Positions 43,232-52,899 of a stretch of 64,000 nucleotides of DNA are shown one piece after another; position 1 is the stretch's first letter, and each line of letters begins with the position of its first letter. Position numbers and translations under genes: made by a program. Source of the stretch: Bradyrhizobium sp. DOA9 (GTDB taxonomy: Bacteria; Pseudomonadota; Alphaproteobacteria; Rhizobiales; Xanthobacteraceae); assembly GCF_000617845.2 (NCBI RefSeq), contig NZ_DF820425.1:2283725-2347724 (forward strand), in the 5' to 3' direction. Below the pieces are notes generated by a model. It ran no database searches, had not been told where the DNA came from, and saw nothing but the letters and a program-made list of their open reading frames with translations.

Positions 43232-44710
43232 TCACTCGGTGATGAAGCCGTAGGTGCCGCGGTAGTTCTTGGCCGGTTCGGTCCGTCCAGGTACGCCGTA
43301 GAGCCGGTTGATGTTGCCGATCAGCTGCGCCTGCGGATCGGCAGGCGGGGCGAAGCCGTCATCCGGCCGCGACAGGTCCTTCGGCGCCACCGCACGGACG
43401 ACATAAGGCGTCACGATCACGACCAGCTCGGTCGCGTTGTTGACGAAGTCGCGGCTGCGGAACAGCGTGCCCAGGATTGGCAGCTGCATCAGCCCCGGCA
43501 ATCCGCTGATCGCCTGCTTGGTCTGCTGCTGGATCAGGCCGGCCATCGCCATCGCGCCGCCGGAGGGAATTTCCAGCGAGGTCTCGGCGCGGCGGGTCCT
43601 GATCGAGGGCACCGTCAGCGAGTTCACCGAGGTCGAGGTCACCGCCTGCGACAGCGTGATCGCATTCTCGTTCGACAGCTCGGAGACTTCGGTCATCACC
43701 CGCAGGCTGATCTTGCCCTCGCTGAGCACGACGGGAGTGAAGTTCAGCGAGATGCCGAACTTCTTGAAGCTGATCTGGGTGGTACAGACATGCGTGGTGG
43801 GGTCGCACGCATAGCCTGCCGGAACCGGGAATTCACCGCCCGCGATGAACGTCGCCGATTCGCCGGAGATCGCGGTCAGGTTCGGTTCGGCCAACGTGCG
43901 GATCACGCCGGCGGTTTCCATCGCGCGCAGCGTGGCCTGCACCGACGGGGCGGCGCCGAACTTCGTGGTCAGGTTGTTGCCGTCCACGAGGTTCTTGCCG
44001 AGCGCGGTGAACGGGTTCGAGTTGGTGAAGCTCACCACCGAGGTGCCGTAATTGAGGTTGGCGGAGAGGTCGATGCCGAGTTGCTTGACGATGTTGCGCT
44101 GGACCTCGGCCACCGTCACCTTGAGCATGATCTGGTCGCGGCCGCGCACCACGATCGAGTTCACCACCTTGTCGGCGCCGCCGGCCAGGCGCGCGGCGAG
44201 ATCGTTGGCCTGCTGCGCCTCCAGCGGATTGGCAGCGGTGCCGGTCAGGACGACGCCGTCGCCGAGGCCGTCGATCTGGATGTCCGCATTGGGCAGGACC
44301 TGCTTCAGCGCGGCCCGCACGCCGTTGAGGTCGCGCTTCACCGCGATGTCATAGGCCGCAATCTGCTGACCGGCGGAATCGAAGAACACGATGTTGGTCT
44401 GGCCGACGGCGGCGCCGATGATATAGGCGCGCTGTGCCGAGCGGACCACCGCGTTGGCGATCTTGGGATCGGCGACCAGCACGTCCTTGATGTCGCGCGG
44501 CAGGTCGATGACGATGGACTTGCCGACACCGAGCGAGAGGAAACGCGCATTGATCTGGCCGTGCGCCGCGACCGGCGCCATCGGGCGGTAATCGGCTGCG
44601 ATCGCCGGGTTGAGCGCCAGTGCGAGGGCGGCCGAAAACGACAGGGCGCGGACCAGTGAGGTCCGCATCGTCGCCGAATCTGCCCTGCATTTGATGTCGA
44701 CTATCTTCAT
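43232..44710 (-). CDS. cpaC: Outer-membrane secretin CpaC/RcpA
   Basis: 492-residue type II/III secretin forming the Flp pilus pore. A Sec signal (about 15-39, ending AIAAD) is followed by the pilus-formation N-domain (LSLGVGKSIVIDLPRDIKDVLVADP), a BON-like segment (GLGDGVVLTGTAANPLEAQQA) and the secretin domain with VQATLRAMETAGVIRTLAEPN. The secretin signature is around RTRRAETSLEIPSGGAMAMAGL (about 388-409), then PILGTLFRS and ELVVIVTPYVV. The cysteine pair in CDPTTHVC may be a disulphide. The start overlaps the cpaB stop by 4 nt. Confidence 0.96.
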   Translation of the reverse strand: MKIVDIKCRADSATMRTSLVRALSFSAALALALNPAIAADYRPMAPVAAHGQINARFLSLGVGKSIVIDLPRDIKDVLVADPKIANAVVRSAQRAYIIGAAVGQTNIVFFDSAGQQIAAYDIAVKRDLNGVRAALKQVLPNADIQIDGLGDGVVLTGTAANPLEAQQANDLAARLAGGADKVVNSIVVRGRDQIMLKVTVAEVQRNIVKQLGIDLSANLNYGTSVVSFTNSNPFTALGKNLVDGNNLTTKFGAAPSVQATLRAMETAGVIRTLAEPNLTAISGESATFIAGGEFPVPAGYACDPTTHVCTTQISFKKFGISLNFTPVVLSEGKISLRVMTEVSELSNENAITLSQAVTSTSVNSLTVPSIRTRRAETSLEIPSGGAMAMAGLIQQQTKQAISGLPGLMQLPILGTLFRSRDFVNNATELVVIVTPYVVRAVAPKDLSRPDDGFAPPADPQAQLIGNINRLYGVPGRTEPAKNYRGTYGFITE

Positions 44711-45504
44711 CGTGCCTTAGCCGTCTGACTTGGAATGCCGTAGCGAATGATCGAGACACCCTCTCGCTTCTGCGCGGAGTCATCGAGCGTGATCTCGCTC
44801 ATCTTGACGTCGACGATGCTGCGCAGCGCCAGCGACAGCGTGCCGCTCTGACGCGCCGCGGAGAGCGTCGCGGTCTGCGCAGGGTTGAGCTCGAGGGTGA
44901 CGGTCTTGCCGATCACCGCGTTTTGCCCGTCCTTCTCCTTGGGCGCCTGGTCGATGGCGAGGACGCGGATATTGGCCAGGATGATCTCGGAGGTGACGAT
45001 GTCTGGGGCGCCGCTGCTCTGGTCCGGGTTCTTGAGCCGGCGCGTGAGCAGAACGTCGACGCGGTCGTTGGGCAGGATGAAGCCGCCTGCGCCGGTCTCC
45101 GGCGAGATCTCGGTCGAGATCGCCCGCATGCCGGTGGGCAGGATTGCCGCCATGAAGCCGGAACCCTCGGCCTTGACCAGTTTCTGGTCGCGGATCGGCT
45201 CGCCCTGAATGAAGGGCGCGCGCGCGATCGAGCCCGTCACCTGGGTCGCGCCATCGGGGCGCTCGTTGCGTCGGATGAAGGTGGCGCTGGCGGTCGCGGT
45301 CGGCCAGGTCTGCCATTGGATGTCTTCGGGCTTCACGGTCTGGCCGAGGCCGATGTCGTTCTTGGCCACAAGGACGTCGACTGTCGGAAGCTGCGCGACC
45401 GGAACCGGTGGCGGCGCAGAATTGTCGGTGCCGCTCGCCAGGTACGCGGCGACGCCGCCGGCGCAGATGGCGACCGTCAGGACGACAATGCGTGCCCTAT
45501 TCAT
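44707..45504 (-). CDS. cpaB: Flp pilus assembly protein CpaB/RcpC
   Basis: 265-residue periplasmic protein. The start is the ATG at 45504 (MNRARIVVLTVAICAGG); an upstream extension from 45576 is not family-like. After an N-terminal membrane anchor and a proline-rich linker comes the SAF domain (VDVLVAKNDIGLGQTVKPEDIQW, about 45-67), then FIQGEPIRDQKLVKAEGSGFMAAILPTGMRAI and FILPNDRVDVLLTR, the CpaB signature. It is thought to sit with the secretin in the periplasm. A 128-nt gap separates it from cpaA. Confidence 0.94.
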   Translation of the reverse strand: MNRARIVVLTVAICAGGVAAYLASGTDNSAPPPVPVAQLPTVDVLVAKNDIGLGQTVKPEDIQWQTWPTATASATFIRRNERPDGATQVTGSIARAPFIQGEPIRDQKLVKAEGSGFMAAILPTGMRAISTEISPETGAGGFILPNDRVDVLLTRRLKNPDQSSGAPDIVTSEIILANIRVLAIDQAPKEKDGQNAVIGKTVTLELNPAQTATLSAARQSGTLSLALRSIVDVKMSEITLDDSAQKREGVSIIRYGIPSQTAKAR

Positions 45505-45632
45505 ACGCTTCAACTTTCCACAATACGCCGCGACGCTGCCGCCGCCGTAATCGGCAGTTGACCAGCTATTCGTCAAAGCATGGTTAATGAGGCGTATCTA
45601 AATCGCCTTAACGCCGGGTTTACCCGGGGTGT

Positions 45633-46157
45633 TCAGCGCAGCGCGAGGTGAGCGAGGTCGATCGCCATCACCCATTCGGTCTCCGGGTAGACCATCAGCG
45701 CGCTCAGCGCGAGCGCGATGCCGTATGGAATGCCGCTCTCCTGGGCATGCAGCCGTGCGAGCCAGGCCTGTCCTGCCAGCCCGTACGGCAGCGGCCACTG
45801 CCGGAACTGGAGCAGGAGCAGCGTCAGCGCGCCGCCGAACAGCGAAGCGTAGAGCAGGAAGTTCATCAGATGTGGGAAGCCGAACCAAAGCGCGACGGAG
45901 GCCGCGACCTTGGCGTCGCCGCCGCCCACCCAGCCCATGGCGAAGCAGGTGAAGGCCACGACCAGGAGCAACGCACCGGCGCCGACGTGACTCAGCATCT
46001 CGTAAGGTGCCATGCCGCCGGCGAAGGCGAGCACGAAGAAGCCTGCCACCAGCGCCAGAGACACGCGGTTCGAGATCGTCATCGTGAAGAGATCGCTCGC
46101 GGCGGCGAACGCCATCAGGGCCGGGAAGAGCAGAAGGCGCGCAAGGTCGAGGATCAT
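45633..46157 (-). CDS. cpaA: Prepilin peptidase CpaA/TadV
   Basis: 174-residue inner-membrane aspartyl protease that cleaves the Flp prepilin and TadE/TadG-type pseudopilins. The ATG at 46157 (MILDLARLLLFPALM) is preferred to a GTG at 46187 because it gives the usual size. The two catalytic aspartates are in AASDLFTM (about 20) and GGGDAKVA (about 81). About five or six hydrophobic spans. It lacks the N-methylation domain of larger PilD enzymes, as usual for Tad systems. Confidence 0.93.
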   Translation of the reverse strand: MILDLARLLLFPALMAFAAASDLFTMTISNRVSLALVAGFFVLAFAGGMAPYEMLSHVGAGALLLVVAFTCFAMGWVGGGDAKVAASVALWFGFPHLMNFLLYASLFGGALTLLLLQFRQWPLPYGLAGQAWLARLHAQESGIPYGIALALSALMVYPETEWVMAIDLAHLALR

Positions 46158-46281
46158 GAGCTGCGTCTTGAGGCCTGAGTTTGCCACGGGAACTGGCGTC
46201 GGGCGATGCTAGCGCGCGATGCTAAACAAACCGACAACGGCGGCACGGGGCGCGCGGAGCCCTCGGCCGCCGAACGCGCCT

Positions 46282-46428
46282 TCACCAGAAGCTGGCAATG
46301 CGTGCGGCGAGTGCGACAGTCGCAACCAAAAGCGCGAGGCAGATCCAATAGACCGGCGAGCCGGCTTGTGCCGCTTCCGCCTCGCGCGCCGCGACCGCGG
46401 CATCGGTTCTTGCCTTGTGCAACGCCAC
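46282..46428 (-). CDS. Possible small membrane protein between flp and cpaA
   Basis: 48-codon ORF from a GTG at 46428 to TGA at 46282-46284. The N-terminal half is alanine/charged (MALHKARTDAAVAAREAEAA). The C-terminal half is one hydrophobic segment (VYWICLALLVATVALAARIA) ending SFW. It sits between the flp terminator and cpaA, so it would be translated from a transcript leading into cpaA. The ribosome site (GGCGAG) is weak, and coding status rests on the clean membrane segment and location only. Confidence 0.42.
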   Translation of the reverse strand: MALHKARTDAAVAAREAEAAQAGSPVYWICLALLVATVALAARIASFW

Positions 46429-46444
46429 TGGAACTCGCCGTCTT

Positions 46445-46475
46445 CAGAAAAACAAACGCCCCGGAGGTCCGGGGC
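46445..46475 (-). terminator. Rho-independent terminator after flp
   Basis: On the minus strand GCCCCGGA pairs with TCCGGGGC across a CC loop (46475-46458), followed by GTTTGTTTTTC. It lies 24 nt beyond the flp stop. It would end most flp transcripts and so give the pilin a higher mRNA level than the assembly genes. Confidence 0.82.
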
Positions 46476-46499
46476 CTTTGCCGTCGTTCGTGGACCCGC

Positions 46500-46664
46500 T
46501 TACTTCAGCGAGGTGCTGATCGAGCTGAACTTGGCGTTCAGCGTGGTGCCGAGATTGTTGACGACGGTGATGATGGCCAGCGCGATGCCGGCGGCGATCA
46601 GGCCGTATTCGATGGCGGTGGCGCCGGATTCATCCTTCGCGAAACGCGCAATCAAGTTCTTCAT
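46500..46664 (-). CDS. flp: Flp-type pilin (type IVb major pilin)
   Basis: 54-residue prepilin, the structural subunit of the Tad pilus. It has a short positively charged leader MKNLIARFAKDESG, the Flp processing site with Gly before ATAIEYGLIAAGIALAII (the conserved Glu-Tyr pair at +5/+6 of the mature protein), and an end NAKFSSISTSLK. CpaA should cleave after the glycine at position 14. The ATG at 46664 follows GGAG by 8 nt. A strong terminator follows. The 272 nt upstream, shared with the divergent desaturase gene, must hold its promoter. Confidence 0.95.
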   Translation of the reverse strand: MKNLIARFAKDESGATAIEYGLIAAGIALAIITVVNNLGTTLNAKFSSISTSLK

Positions 46665-46936
46665 GAACAAAACTCCGTCTGGGTGGGGATCGCCTCGTTC
46701 GGCGCTGTCGTTGACGCGATGACCATGAGAGCCGAGCTCTTTCGGGACAGTTAATTCGATCGGGTAAACCCAGCGCCGCCGTGATGCTTTTGCCCAGAGT
46801 GAATTTCGCCTTAAGACGGCCTCTGCAATTCGTTCCGGTTCCGGATGCGCCGCCGATGCGGTGCCTGCTTCACCCTCCCTTAAATTTCGCGGAGTAGGCG
46901 TAAGGGCAACATTAGAATTCGCGGAGAGTGGCGACG

Positions 46937-47764
46937 ATGTCGAGCCTGCCCATGCAAGTCGCCTTGATGCTCGGCGAGACCATCGTGAAGGTGATACCGG
47001 TCACCTTCGTGCTCGCGGCGGTCTTCACCGTGCTGGAGCATCTGTGGGCCTGCAATCCCGGTGCGCCGTGGTGGCGCAAGCGCGAGATCGTCACCGACAT
47101 CTGCTACTGGTTCTTCGTCCCGGTGTTCGCCCGCACCATGCGGATCGGACTGCTGGTCGTCGGCGCCGGGGTGGTCTTCAACATTCACGACGCCGACGAG
47201 CTCATCGCCTTCTACGACAATGGCCACGGTCCGCTGGCGCAGCTGCCACTGTGGCTGCAAGCCCTGCTGTTTCTGGTGTTGTCCGATTTCATGCTGTACT
47301 GGCTGCATCGGCTTTTCCACGGCGGCGGCTTCTGGAAATATCACGCCGTCCATCATTCGTCGGAGGAGATCGGCTGGATCTCCGCGGCCCGCTTCCATCC
47401 GGTCAATCTCCTGCTCGGGACGATCAGCGTCGACGTCGTGCTGCTGATGGCAGGCATTTCCCCGAACGTCATGGTCTGGGTCGGCCCGTTCACCACCTTC
47501 CATTCGGCCTTCGTGCACGCCAACCTGAACTGGACCTTCGGGCCGTTCAAATACGTGCTGGCGACGCCGGTCTTCCACCGCTGGCACCACACCTCGCTCG
47601 AAGAGGGCGGCGACACCAATTTCGCCGGAACGTTCCCGATCTGGGACGTGCTGTTCGGCACCTTCCGCATGCCAGAGGGCAGGCTGCCGCAGGATTACGG
47701 CAAGGACGAAGCGAGCATGCCCAAGGAGATCGGAGGCCAGCTCGCCTATCCGTTCCGGCACTAA
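46937..47764 (+). CDS. Sterol desaturase / fatty acid hydroxylase superfamily protein
   Basis: 275-residue integral-membrane di-iron oxygenase. The ATG at 46937 has GGAG 10 nt upstream; a GTG at 46928 is too close to it. Several hydrophobic spans carry the histidine clusters HRLFH (about 124), HAVHHS (about 136-141) and HRWHH (about 215), plus a further His in FHSAFVHAN. The superfamily hydroxylates or desaturates sterols, carotenoids or fatty acids; hopanoid or lipid modification is possible. It is set inside the Tad locus between flp and the TadE genes. A functional link to the pilus is unproven. Confidence 0.9.
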   Translation: MSSLPMQVALMLGETIVKVIPVTFVLAAVFTVLEHLWACNPGAPWWRKREIVTDICYWFFVPVFARTMRIGLLVVGAGVVFNIHDADELIAFYDNGHGPLAQLPLWLQALLFLVLSDFMLYWLHRLFHGGGFWKYHAVHHSSEEIGWISAARFHPVNLLLGTISVDVVLLMAGISPNVMVWVGPFTTFHSAFVHANLNWTFGPFKYVLATPVFHRWHHTSLEEGGDTNFAGTFPIWDVLFGTFRMPEGRLPQDYGKDEASMPKEIGGQLAYPFRH

Positions 47765-47863
47765 AGCATGATCCGGACAGTGCGAAGCGGCTTTCCGGTA
47801 AGATCATGCGTAAACAACAACCTAAAGCGCGATGGCGATTCATCCAGAACTCATCGCGCTTTA
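47763..47863. repeat. Two adjoining intergenic palindromes after the desaturase gene
   Basis: First unit 47763-47819: AAAGCATGATCCGGA opposite AAGATCATGCG, a form common in Rhizobiales genomes. Second unit: TAAAGCGCGATG (47823-47834) and CATCGCGCTTTA (47852-47863), a perfect 12-bp inverted repeat with a 17-nt loop. The second may stop or protect the desaturase mRNA. The remaining 150 nt up to the next gene show nothing else notable. Confidence 0.72.
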
Positions 47864-48014
47864 GGGGGCGGGCCCCGCAAATGTCCGTCCGCTCAAACAA
47901 TACTCGGCGAGTTTGCGGAACGTTCATGAATTGAAGGCAGGTTAGCCGGGTCGGGCACCGGCTCCGCTGTATTCGGTTGCTTCTGCCGGTTTGTGACGTC
48001 CCGGGGGTAAGAGT

Positions 48015-48518
48015 ATGCGTAAAGAAATCCTGCGCCGTCATGTGCGCGTCTGTCTTCTGGTTGCCGCTGCGATGCTGGCAACGCCGGCCGCTGGCCGGGC
48101 CGAGCCCGTCGCCGATACCATCGCGGTCAATGTCGACCAGGCCAAGCTGGTGCGGCTGCCCGGCAAGGTGGCGACCATCGTGGTCGGTAATCCCCTGATC
48201 GCCGACGTCACGCTCCAGCCCGGCGGCATGATCGTCGTGACCGGAAAGGGCTACGGGGCCACCAACTTCATCGCGCTCGACCGCGGCGGCGAGATTCTGG
48301 TGGACCGCCAGATCCAGGTCGAAGGTCCGAGCGACCGGCTCGTCACCGTCTATCGCGGCATCGAGCGCGAGTCCTACAGCTGCGTGCCGCTTTGCCAGCG
48401 CCGCGTGACGCTCGGCGACAGCGACGCCTACTTCAACAACGCGATGAGCCAGGCCGGTACGCTGAGCAGCAGCGCCAGTGGCGGTGCGGGGGCCGGCGCG
48501 GCCGCCAAGCCAAACTAG
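48015..48518 (+). CDS. Stand-alone pilus-formation N-domain protein (CpaC N-terminal-like)
   Basis: 167-residue exported protein. A Sec signal (about 1-29, ending GRA) precedes the same domain found at the N-terminus of the secretin CpaC: VNVDQAKLVRLPGKVATIVVGNPLIADVTL and VVTGKGYGATNFIALDRGGEILVDRQIQV (about 38-100). Then comes a Cys-containing YSCVPLCQRRVTLGD and a Ser/Gly/Ala-rich tail. There is no secretin domain. Proteins of this type accompany Tad loci in alphaproteobacteria and may stabilise the secretin; the exact role is not known. Confidence 0.88.
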   Translation: MRKEILRRHVRVCLLVAAAMLATPAAGRAEPVADTIAVNVDQAKLVRLPGKVATIVVGNPLIADVTLQPGGMIVVTGKGYGATNFIALDRGGEILVDRQIQVEGPSDRLVTVYRGIERESYSCVPLCQRRVTLGDSDAYFNNAMSQAGTLSSSASGGAGAGAAAKPN

Positions 48519-48723
48519 CCGACCGGCCTGAATCCCCCGCGGGCCTGCTCGCCGCTTCGCCGGCATCTCTCCGCGCGCCGCGTTTTCCGCGCTTCGGCAC
48601 GCGCCTGGTTAACGCATTCCTAACGGCGCGGTCTGCCGGCTGCGGATCGTCTGAAACACTTAAACAATCAGTTTCCGCTATTGAACGGGCAGATGATCGC
48701 CGGTCGCTGGGGAATTTGACGAG

Positions 48724-49305
48724 ATGCCATCGCCTGCACCTACGAGGTTCACGCTGCGGAAAGCGCTGCTCCGGTTTCGCGGCAACCGCCGCGGCTCCGC
48801 AGCCGTCGAGTTTGCGCTGGTCGCACCGATGTTCTTCGCGCTGCTGTTCGCCATCATCGAGACGGCGCTCATGTTCTTCTCGAGCCAGGTGCTCGAGACC
48901 GTCGCGCAGGACTCCGCGCGCGCGATTCTGACCGGCCAGGCCCAGGCACAAGGCGGCTCGGTCGCGGCCTGCCAGACCGCGCCCAACACCGTCTCTGCAT
49001 GCGATCAGACGACGTTCAAGGCCTTCGTCTGCACCAAGATCCCGGCGCTGTTCGATTGCAGCAAGCTCTACGTCGACGTTGTCAGCACCAGCTCCTTCGG
49101 GACACTCAACCTCACCAGCTTCGGCGATTCCTGCAGCTTCAATCCCTCCGGCATGCAATACAGTGCCGGGAGCTCCGGCCAGGTGGTCGTGGTGCGCCTG
49201 TTCTATCAATGGCCGCTCATCGTCACCGGTCTCGGCTACAACATGGGTTGCAACAACAAGCGGCTGATGGTGGCGACGGCGGCGTTCAAGAACGAACCCT
49301 TCTGA
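48724..49305 (+). CDS. tadE: TadE-like pseudopilin
   Basis: 193-residue minor pilin. The basic leader is followed by RRGSAAVEFALVAPMFFALLFAIIE (about 23-47), a TadE-type processing site and membrane segment with the conserved Glu at +5. The periplasmic part contains several cysteines (AACQTAPNTVSACDQ, FVCTKIPALFDCSK, GDSCSFN). It should be processed by CpaA. It forms a pair with the next gene. Confidence 0.9.
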   Translation: MPSPAPTRFTLRKALLRFRGNRRGSAAVEFALVAPMFFALLFAIIETALMFFSSQVLETVAQDSARAILTGQAQAQGGSVAACQTAPNTVSACDQTTFKAFVCTKIPALFDCSKLYVDVVSTSSFGTLNLTSFGDSCSFNPSGMQYSAGSSGQVVVVRLFYQWPLIVTGLGYNMGCNNKRLMVATAAFKNEPF

Positions 49306-49328
49306 GGCAGATGGATCCGGGCGGACCG

Positions 49329-49943
49329 ATGCGGGCGATTACGAACATCTGGAGGAATGCACGCAGCTGCGTGCGCGGCTTCATCGCCGACAAGCGCGCG
49401 CTGGCGGCGACCGAATTCGCGATCATTGTGCCGCTGATGCTGGTGATGTTCTTCGGCACCGTCGAATTCTCGTCGGCCGTGGCGATCGACCGCAAAGTCA
49501 CTTTGATCGCGCGGACACTGTCCGATCTGACGTCGCAGTCGACCGCGCTGAACGATGCCAGCATGAAGGATTCGTTCACGGCAAGCATCTCCGTCGTGAT
49601 GCCTTACGACGCGACGCTCGTGAAGGGCACGATCTCCCAGATCTACATCGACGCCAACAGCGTCGCCAAGGTTCAGTGGAGCAAGGCCGGAACGATCGCG
49701 AGCGGGGCGACGCAAGCCACGCTGGCGACCTCGACTCGGACCGCCGGCGAGACGGTCACCACGATGATTCCCTCGACGCTCCTGATTCCGTCGAGCTATC
49801 TCATCCTGAGCGAGGTCAAGTACACCTACACGCCGACCATTGGCTACGTCTTGAAGTCGAGCGTGACGCTGAGCGATCTCTCCTACACGCGGCCGCGTCA
49901 GGTCACCTGCGTGCCCTACAACAACGTGCCCTCGACCTGTTGA
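49329..49943 (+). CDS. TadE/TadG-family pseudopilin
   Basis: 204-residue minor pilin. It starts MRAITNIWRNARSCVRG at the ATG at 49329; an ATG at 49311 is also possible and adds six residues. The leader ends before ALAATEFAIIVPLMLVMFFGTVE, again with the conserved Glu. The remaining part is Ser/Thr-rich with a C-terminal cysteine pair (VTCVPYNNVPSTC). It is shorter than long TadG proteins with a VWA domain, so it is best called TadE/TadG-like. Confidence 0.88.
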   Translation: MRAITNIWRNARSCVRGFIADKRALAATEFAIIVPLMLVMFFGTVEFSSAVAIDRKVTLIARTLSDLTSQSTALNDASMKDSFTASISVVMPYDATLVKGTISQIYIDANSVAKVQWSKAGTIASGATQATLATSTRTAGETVTTMIPSTLLIPSSYLILSEVKYTYTPTIGYVLKSSVTLSDLSYTRPRQVTCVPYNNVPSTC

Positions 49944-49967
49944 GGCTTGCCAGCCGCCCGTGAAATG

Positions 49968-49998
49968 AAAAAGGCCGTGCGTTTCGCACGGCCTTTTT
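49968..49998. terminator. Bidirectional Rho-independent terminator
   Basis: AAAAAGGCCGTGC (49968-49980) pairs with GCACGGCCTTTTT (49986-49998) around GTTTC. A-tract and T-tract flank a GC stem, so it works on both strands: for the TadE/TadG gene (plus) and the cold-shock gene (minus). Confidence 0.9.
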
Positions 49999-50040
49999 TA
50001 CTTTGGCTCGTTCGCCGATCGGGCTACCGGCCCGGCGGGC

Positions 50041-50253
50041 TCAGCCCGCAGCGCGCAGGTTGTCGGCCGCCGACTTGCCGGAACGGCGGTCGGCCACGAT
50101 CTCGTAGGAGATCTTCTGGCCCTCGCGCAGCGAGCCGAGGCCGGCGCGCTCCACGGCGCTGATGTGAACGAACACGTCCTGGCCGCCGTCGTCGGGCTGA
50201 ATGAAGCCGAAGCCTTTGGTTGCGTTAAACCACTTCACGGTTCCCATGCTCAT
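50041..50253 (-). CDS. Cold-shock domain protein (CspA family)
   Basis: 70-residue single OB-fold RNA chaperone. The ATG at 50253 ([18 protein letters not shown]) is preceded by AAGGAC; a longer reading adds nine residues. RNP1 is KGFGFI and RNP2 is DVFVHIS. The C-terminal [16 protein letters not shown] is usual for alphaproteobacterial Csps. It lies downstream of the helicase and infA genes on the same strand, with a hairpin in between. Confidence 0.94.
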   Translation of the reverse strand: MSMGTVKWFNATKGFGFIQPDDGGQDVFVHISAVERAGLGSLREGQKISYEIVADRRSGKSAADNLRAAG

Positions 50254-50445
50254 GGGGATAGTCCTTCTCAGATAACACAATGTCGAAGCCCGCTCGCGCG
50301 GGCAGGGTTAGATCGAATTTCTGGAAGGGTCGTCAGCGTGTCTGAACCGGCTGTACCGGTGGATGCCAATGTCGTCCGGCCGAAAATCGATTAATTCATT
50401 TTATCGGAAACAAGGCTCCGAAACAATCCGGACACGCACGATTTT

Positions 50446-50476
50446 TTGATCCGCCGTGAGGTCAACGGCGGATCAA
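50446..50476. terminator. Strong hairpin between infA and the cold-shock gene
   Basis: TTGATCCGCCG (50446-50456) and CGGCGGATCAA (50466-50476) form a perfect 11-bp stem with a 9-nt loop. On the minus strand it is followed by A residues, not T, so it is not a classic intrinsic terminator. It could be a processing or stability element. The rest of the 257-nt gap must hold the cold-shock gene promoter and leader. Confidence 0.4.
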
Positions 50477-50510
50477 TACAGATCGGATTTCGAACGCGCG
50501 CCGCAGCCGA

Positions 50511-50798
50511 CTAGCGGCGGCGGAACTGGCCGCCGCGCTGGCCGGGGCGCGGAGGCCCACCCACGCCGCTGGGACGCTCGTCCTTGTGGCGGAAAATCAG
50601 CCGGCCCTTCTCGAGGTCGTAGGGCGACATCTCCACCGTCACGCGGTCGCCCGCGAGCGTCTTGATGCGGTTTTTCTTCATCTTGCCGGCGGTATAGGCA
50701 ACGATCTCGTGTCCGGCGTCGAGCTGCACGCGGTAGCGGGCATCGGGGAGGATTTCGGTGACCAGTCCTTCGAACTGGATCAGCTCTTCCTTAGCCAT
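50511..50798 (-). CDS. infA: Translation initiation factor IF-1
   Basis: 95-residue OB-fold IF-1, opening [20 protein letters not shown] and containing [22 protein letters not shown], the conserved C-terminal strand. It has an extra tail of about 20 residues rich in Gly, Pro and Arg ([20 protein letters not shown]), longer than the classical 72-residue factor. Rhizobia often have a second infA paralogue of this type beside an RNA helicase. It follows the helicase gene by 23 nt. Confidence 0.94.
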   Translation of the reverse strand: MAKEELIQFEGLVTEILPDARYRVQLDAGHEIVAYTAGKMKKNRIKTLAGDRVTVEMSPYDLEKGRLIFRHKDERPSGVGGPPRPGQRGGQFRRR

Positions 50799-50821
50799 GA
50801 ATGTCTCCAGGTCGTGGACGG

Positions 50822-52378
<1,557 letters not shown>

Positions 52379-52808
52379 AAGAAGGGTCTTTCCATGTCAA
52401 AGGCGAACGCCGGCGCATTCAGCGCGGCGCGCGCAGAAGGGTGTCGAGAAGACACCTGCGTGTTTGGGGTGTCGGATGGCTTGGGAGATATGGGGCAAGC
52501 CAGACGCCCGTAGCGGGCTTAAGAACACGCGGCTCGCAACGACCCCTTGATTCGCAAGAGGTCTCGGACGTTCATATGGAACATCGAGGGGGCGCTTTCA
52601 AGGCAGATGCGTCCGAAACTCCGGGTGCGGTGCAAAAATACTGCTGCCGGAAATTTAGCCAGAATTGGCCATCTGATTAAAAAATAGTCACGCTGCCGCT
52701 TTCGCATACATTTAAATTGCCTACGAATCGGGCTGCCTGACTGCGGCGAAGCTTTGATTTCTGATGATTAGGTAAGTCGATTCAATGGGTTGATGGGTGC
52801 CCAGACCA
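52379..52808. other. Intergenic region between the helicase and the urea transporter operon
   Basis: 430 nt with no convincing gene. The part nearest the helicase (52379-52520) is leader sequence for the minus strand. The middle (about 52620-52780) is relatively AT-rich, with TCTGATTAAAAAATAG and ATACATTTAAATTGCC. It probably holds activator-binding sites for the sigma54 promoter at 52809. A partial TGCGGTGCAAAAATACTGC (about 52627) faintly recalls an NtrC site but is not a good match. Confidence 0.5.
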
Positions 52809-52823
52809 TGGCATGGTTCTTGC
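52809..52823 (+). promoter_or_regulatory. Sigma54 (RpoN)-type promoter of urtA
   Basis: TGGCATGGTTCTTGC gives the -24 element TGGCA and the -12 element TTGC with the correct 5-nt spacing (consensus TGGCAC-N5-TTGCW). Transcription would start near 52834, some 65 nt before the urtA ATG. Urea uptake genes are commonly under NtrC and RpoN control in proteobacteria. Confidence 0.7.
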
Positions 52824-52899
52824 GATTCCGTTAATCGCAGGCGGCCGTGGGGCCGTTTCGCAGCGTTTTTCACGTCTGCGTCAGGGAGATGAGGCACTC

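Noticed and set aside
52813..52899. Extended start of urtA giving 29 extra residues
   Set aside because: It would place coding sequence over the sigma54 promoter and mRNA leader, and spoils the Tat signal; the ATG at 52900 has a good ribosome site.
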